Positions 5,747 through 6,120 of a DNA stretch of 6,120 nt are shown here, piece after piece. Where the stretch lies: contig JAHRHW010000279.1 of the NCBI GenBank assembly GCA_019100305.1, positions 1 through 6,120 of the forward strand, given 5' to 3'. The position numbers and the translations under genes are program-made. This stretch comes from Candidatus Thiodiazotropha taylori (GTDB taxonomy: Bacteria; Pseudomonadota; Gammaproteobacteria; Chromatiales; Chromatiaceae). Below the pieces are notes generated by a model, which saw only the letters and a list, made by a program, of their open reading frames with translations, made no database searches and was not told the DNA's origin. The first letter of the stretch is position 1. Each line of letters begins with the position of its first letter.

Positions 5747-6120
5747 CAAAAGTCCACCGGTGAGGTGGCACCCTGTTCGGAGTGGGGCGGTGCTTCGAAC
5801 CAGGCCAGCTTCTCCTGCAGCTCGACCACGTGGCCGACGATGATCAGCGTGGGGGGCTTGGGGCGTTCCTGTTCCACTGTCTCCAGGATATTCTCCAGAG
5901 TGCCGGTGAAGACACGCTGCATATGGGTTGTGCCCTGCTGGATCAGGGCGATCGGCATGTCGCCGGCTACCCCATGTTCCTGTAGTTCGCGGCAGATGAC
6001 CGGCAGGCCAACCAGGCCCATGTAGAAAACCACGGTCTGGTTCGGCTGTGCCAGCATATCCCAGTTCAGATTCATGCTGCCGTCTTTCAGATGGCCGGTG
6101 ACGAAGGTGACCGACTGGGC
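5746..6120 (-). CDS. cobA: Uroporphyrinogen-III C-methyltransferase (SUMT), C-terminal part
   Basis: The C-terminal 124 residues of the SAM-dependent enzyme that methylates uroporphyrinogen III at C2 and C7 to precorrin-2, the branch point to siroheme, heme d1 and cobalamin. The frame stays open to the window edge. Matches to the C-terminal half of E. coli CysG include VTGHLKDG, the conserved TVVFYMGL, ELQEHGVAGDMPIALI, QGTT with QRVFTGTL, and the terminal LIIVGHVVELQEKLAWFE. A tail of about 15 residues extends past the usual end. Only the C-terminus is visible, so a stand-alone CobA cannot be told from the CysG fusion. It converges on the rhodanese gene, and its stop codon abuts the palindromic repeat. 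Siroheme or heme d1 synthesis would fit nitrite or sulfite metabolism alongside a NarL-type regulator, but the opposite strand means separate transcription. Confidence 0.93.
   Translation of the reverse strand, partial: AQSVTFVTGHLKDGSMNLNWDMLAQPNQTVVFYMGLVGLPVICRELQEHGVAGDMPIALIQQGTTHMQRVFTGTLENILETVEQERPKPPTLIIVGHVVELQEKLAWFEAPPHSEQGATSPVDF

Overview
The window looks like chromosomal DNA of a gammaproteobacterium. The Cca protein follows the E. coli Cca sequence almost residue by residue in its first 140 residues. The response regulator matches E. coli NarL across both domains. The ABC transporter and the uroporphyrinogen-III methyltransferase are of ordinary proteobacterial type. An anaerobic or denitrifying, possibly sulfur-oxidising, lifestyle would fit a NarX/NarL-type system next to a rhodanese and a siroheme/heme-d1 pathway methyltransferase, but that is inference. 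I see no phage, insertion sequence, CRISPR, tRNA or rRNA.

Layout: (1) 1-1494 (+), the 3' part of an Atm1/HMT1-family ABC exporter gene, missing its N-terminal roughly 100 residues at the window edge. (2) 1491-2639 (+), cca, overlapping the exporter stop by ATGA and so translationally coupled. Its C-terminal HD phosphohydrolase region has decayed. (3) 2640-2740, a short intergenic region with a three-segment alternative hairpin. (4) 2741-4396 (+), a NarX-type sensor histidine kinase with almost no periplasmic part and a cysteine-rich GAF-like module. (5) 4525-5169 (+), a NarL-type response regulator. (6) 5180-5650 (+), a single-domain rhodanese 10 nt behind the regulator. (7) 5661-5746, an inverted array of 10-nt modules filling the gap between convergent genes. 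(8) 5746-6120 (-), the C-terminal part of uroporphyrinogen-III C-methyltransferase.

Genes 4-6 probably form one operon: the kinase senses a signal in the membrane or cytoplasm, phosphorylates the regulator on Asp51, and the rhodanese is co-expressed. The points most worth a second look are the sensor architecture (NarX transmitter without a nitrate-binding periplasmic domain, plus a Cys cluster), the rhodanese in the two-component operon, the phased palindromic repeat at 5661-5746, the alternative hairpin before the kinase, and the degenerate HD domain of Cca. No clearly new multi-gene system is visible.
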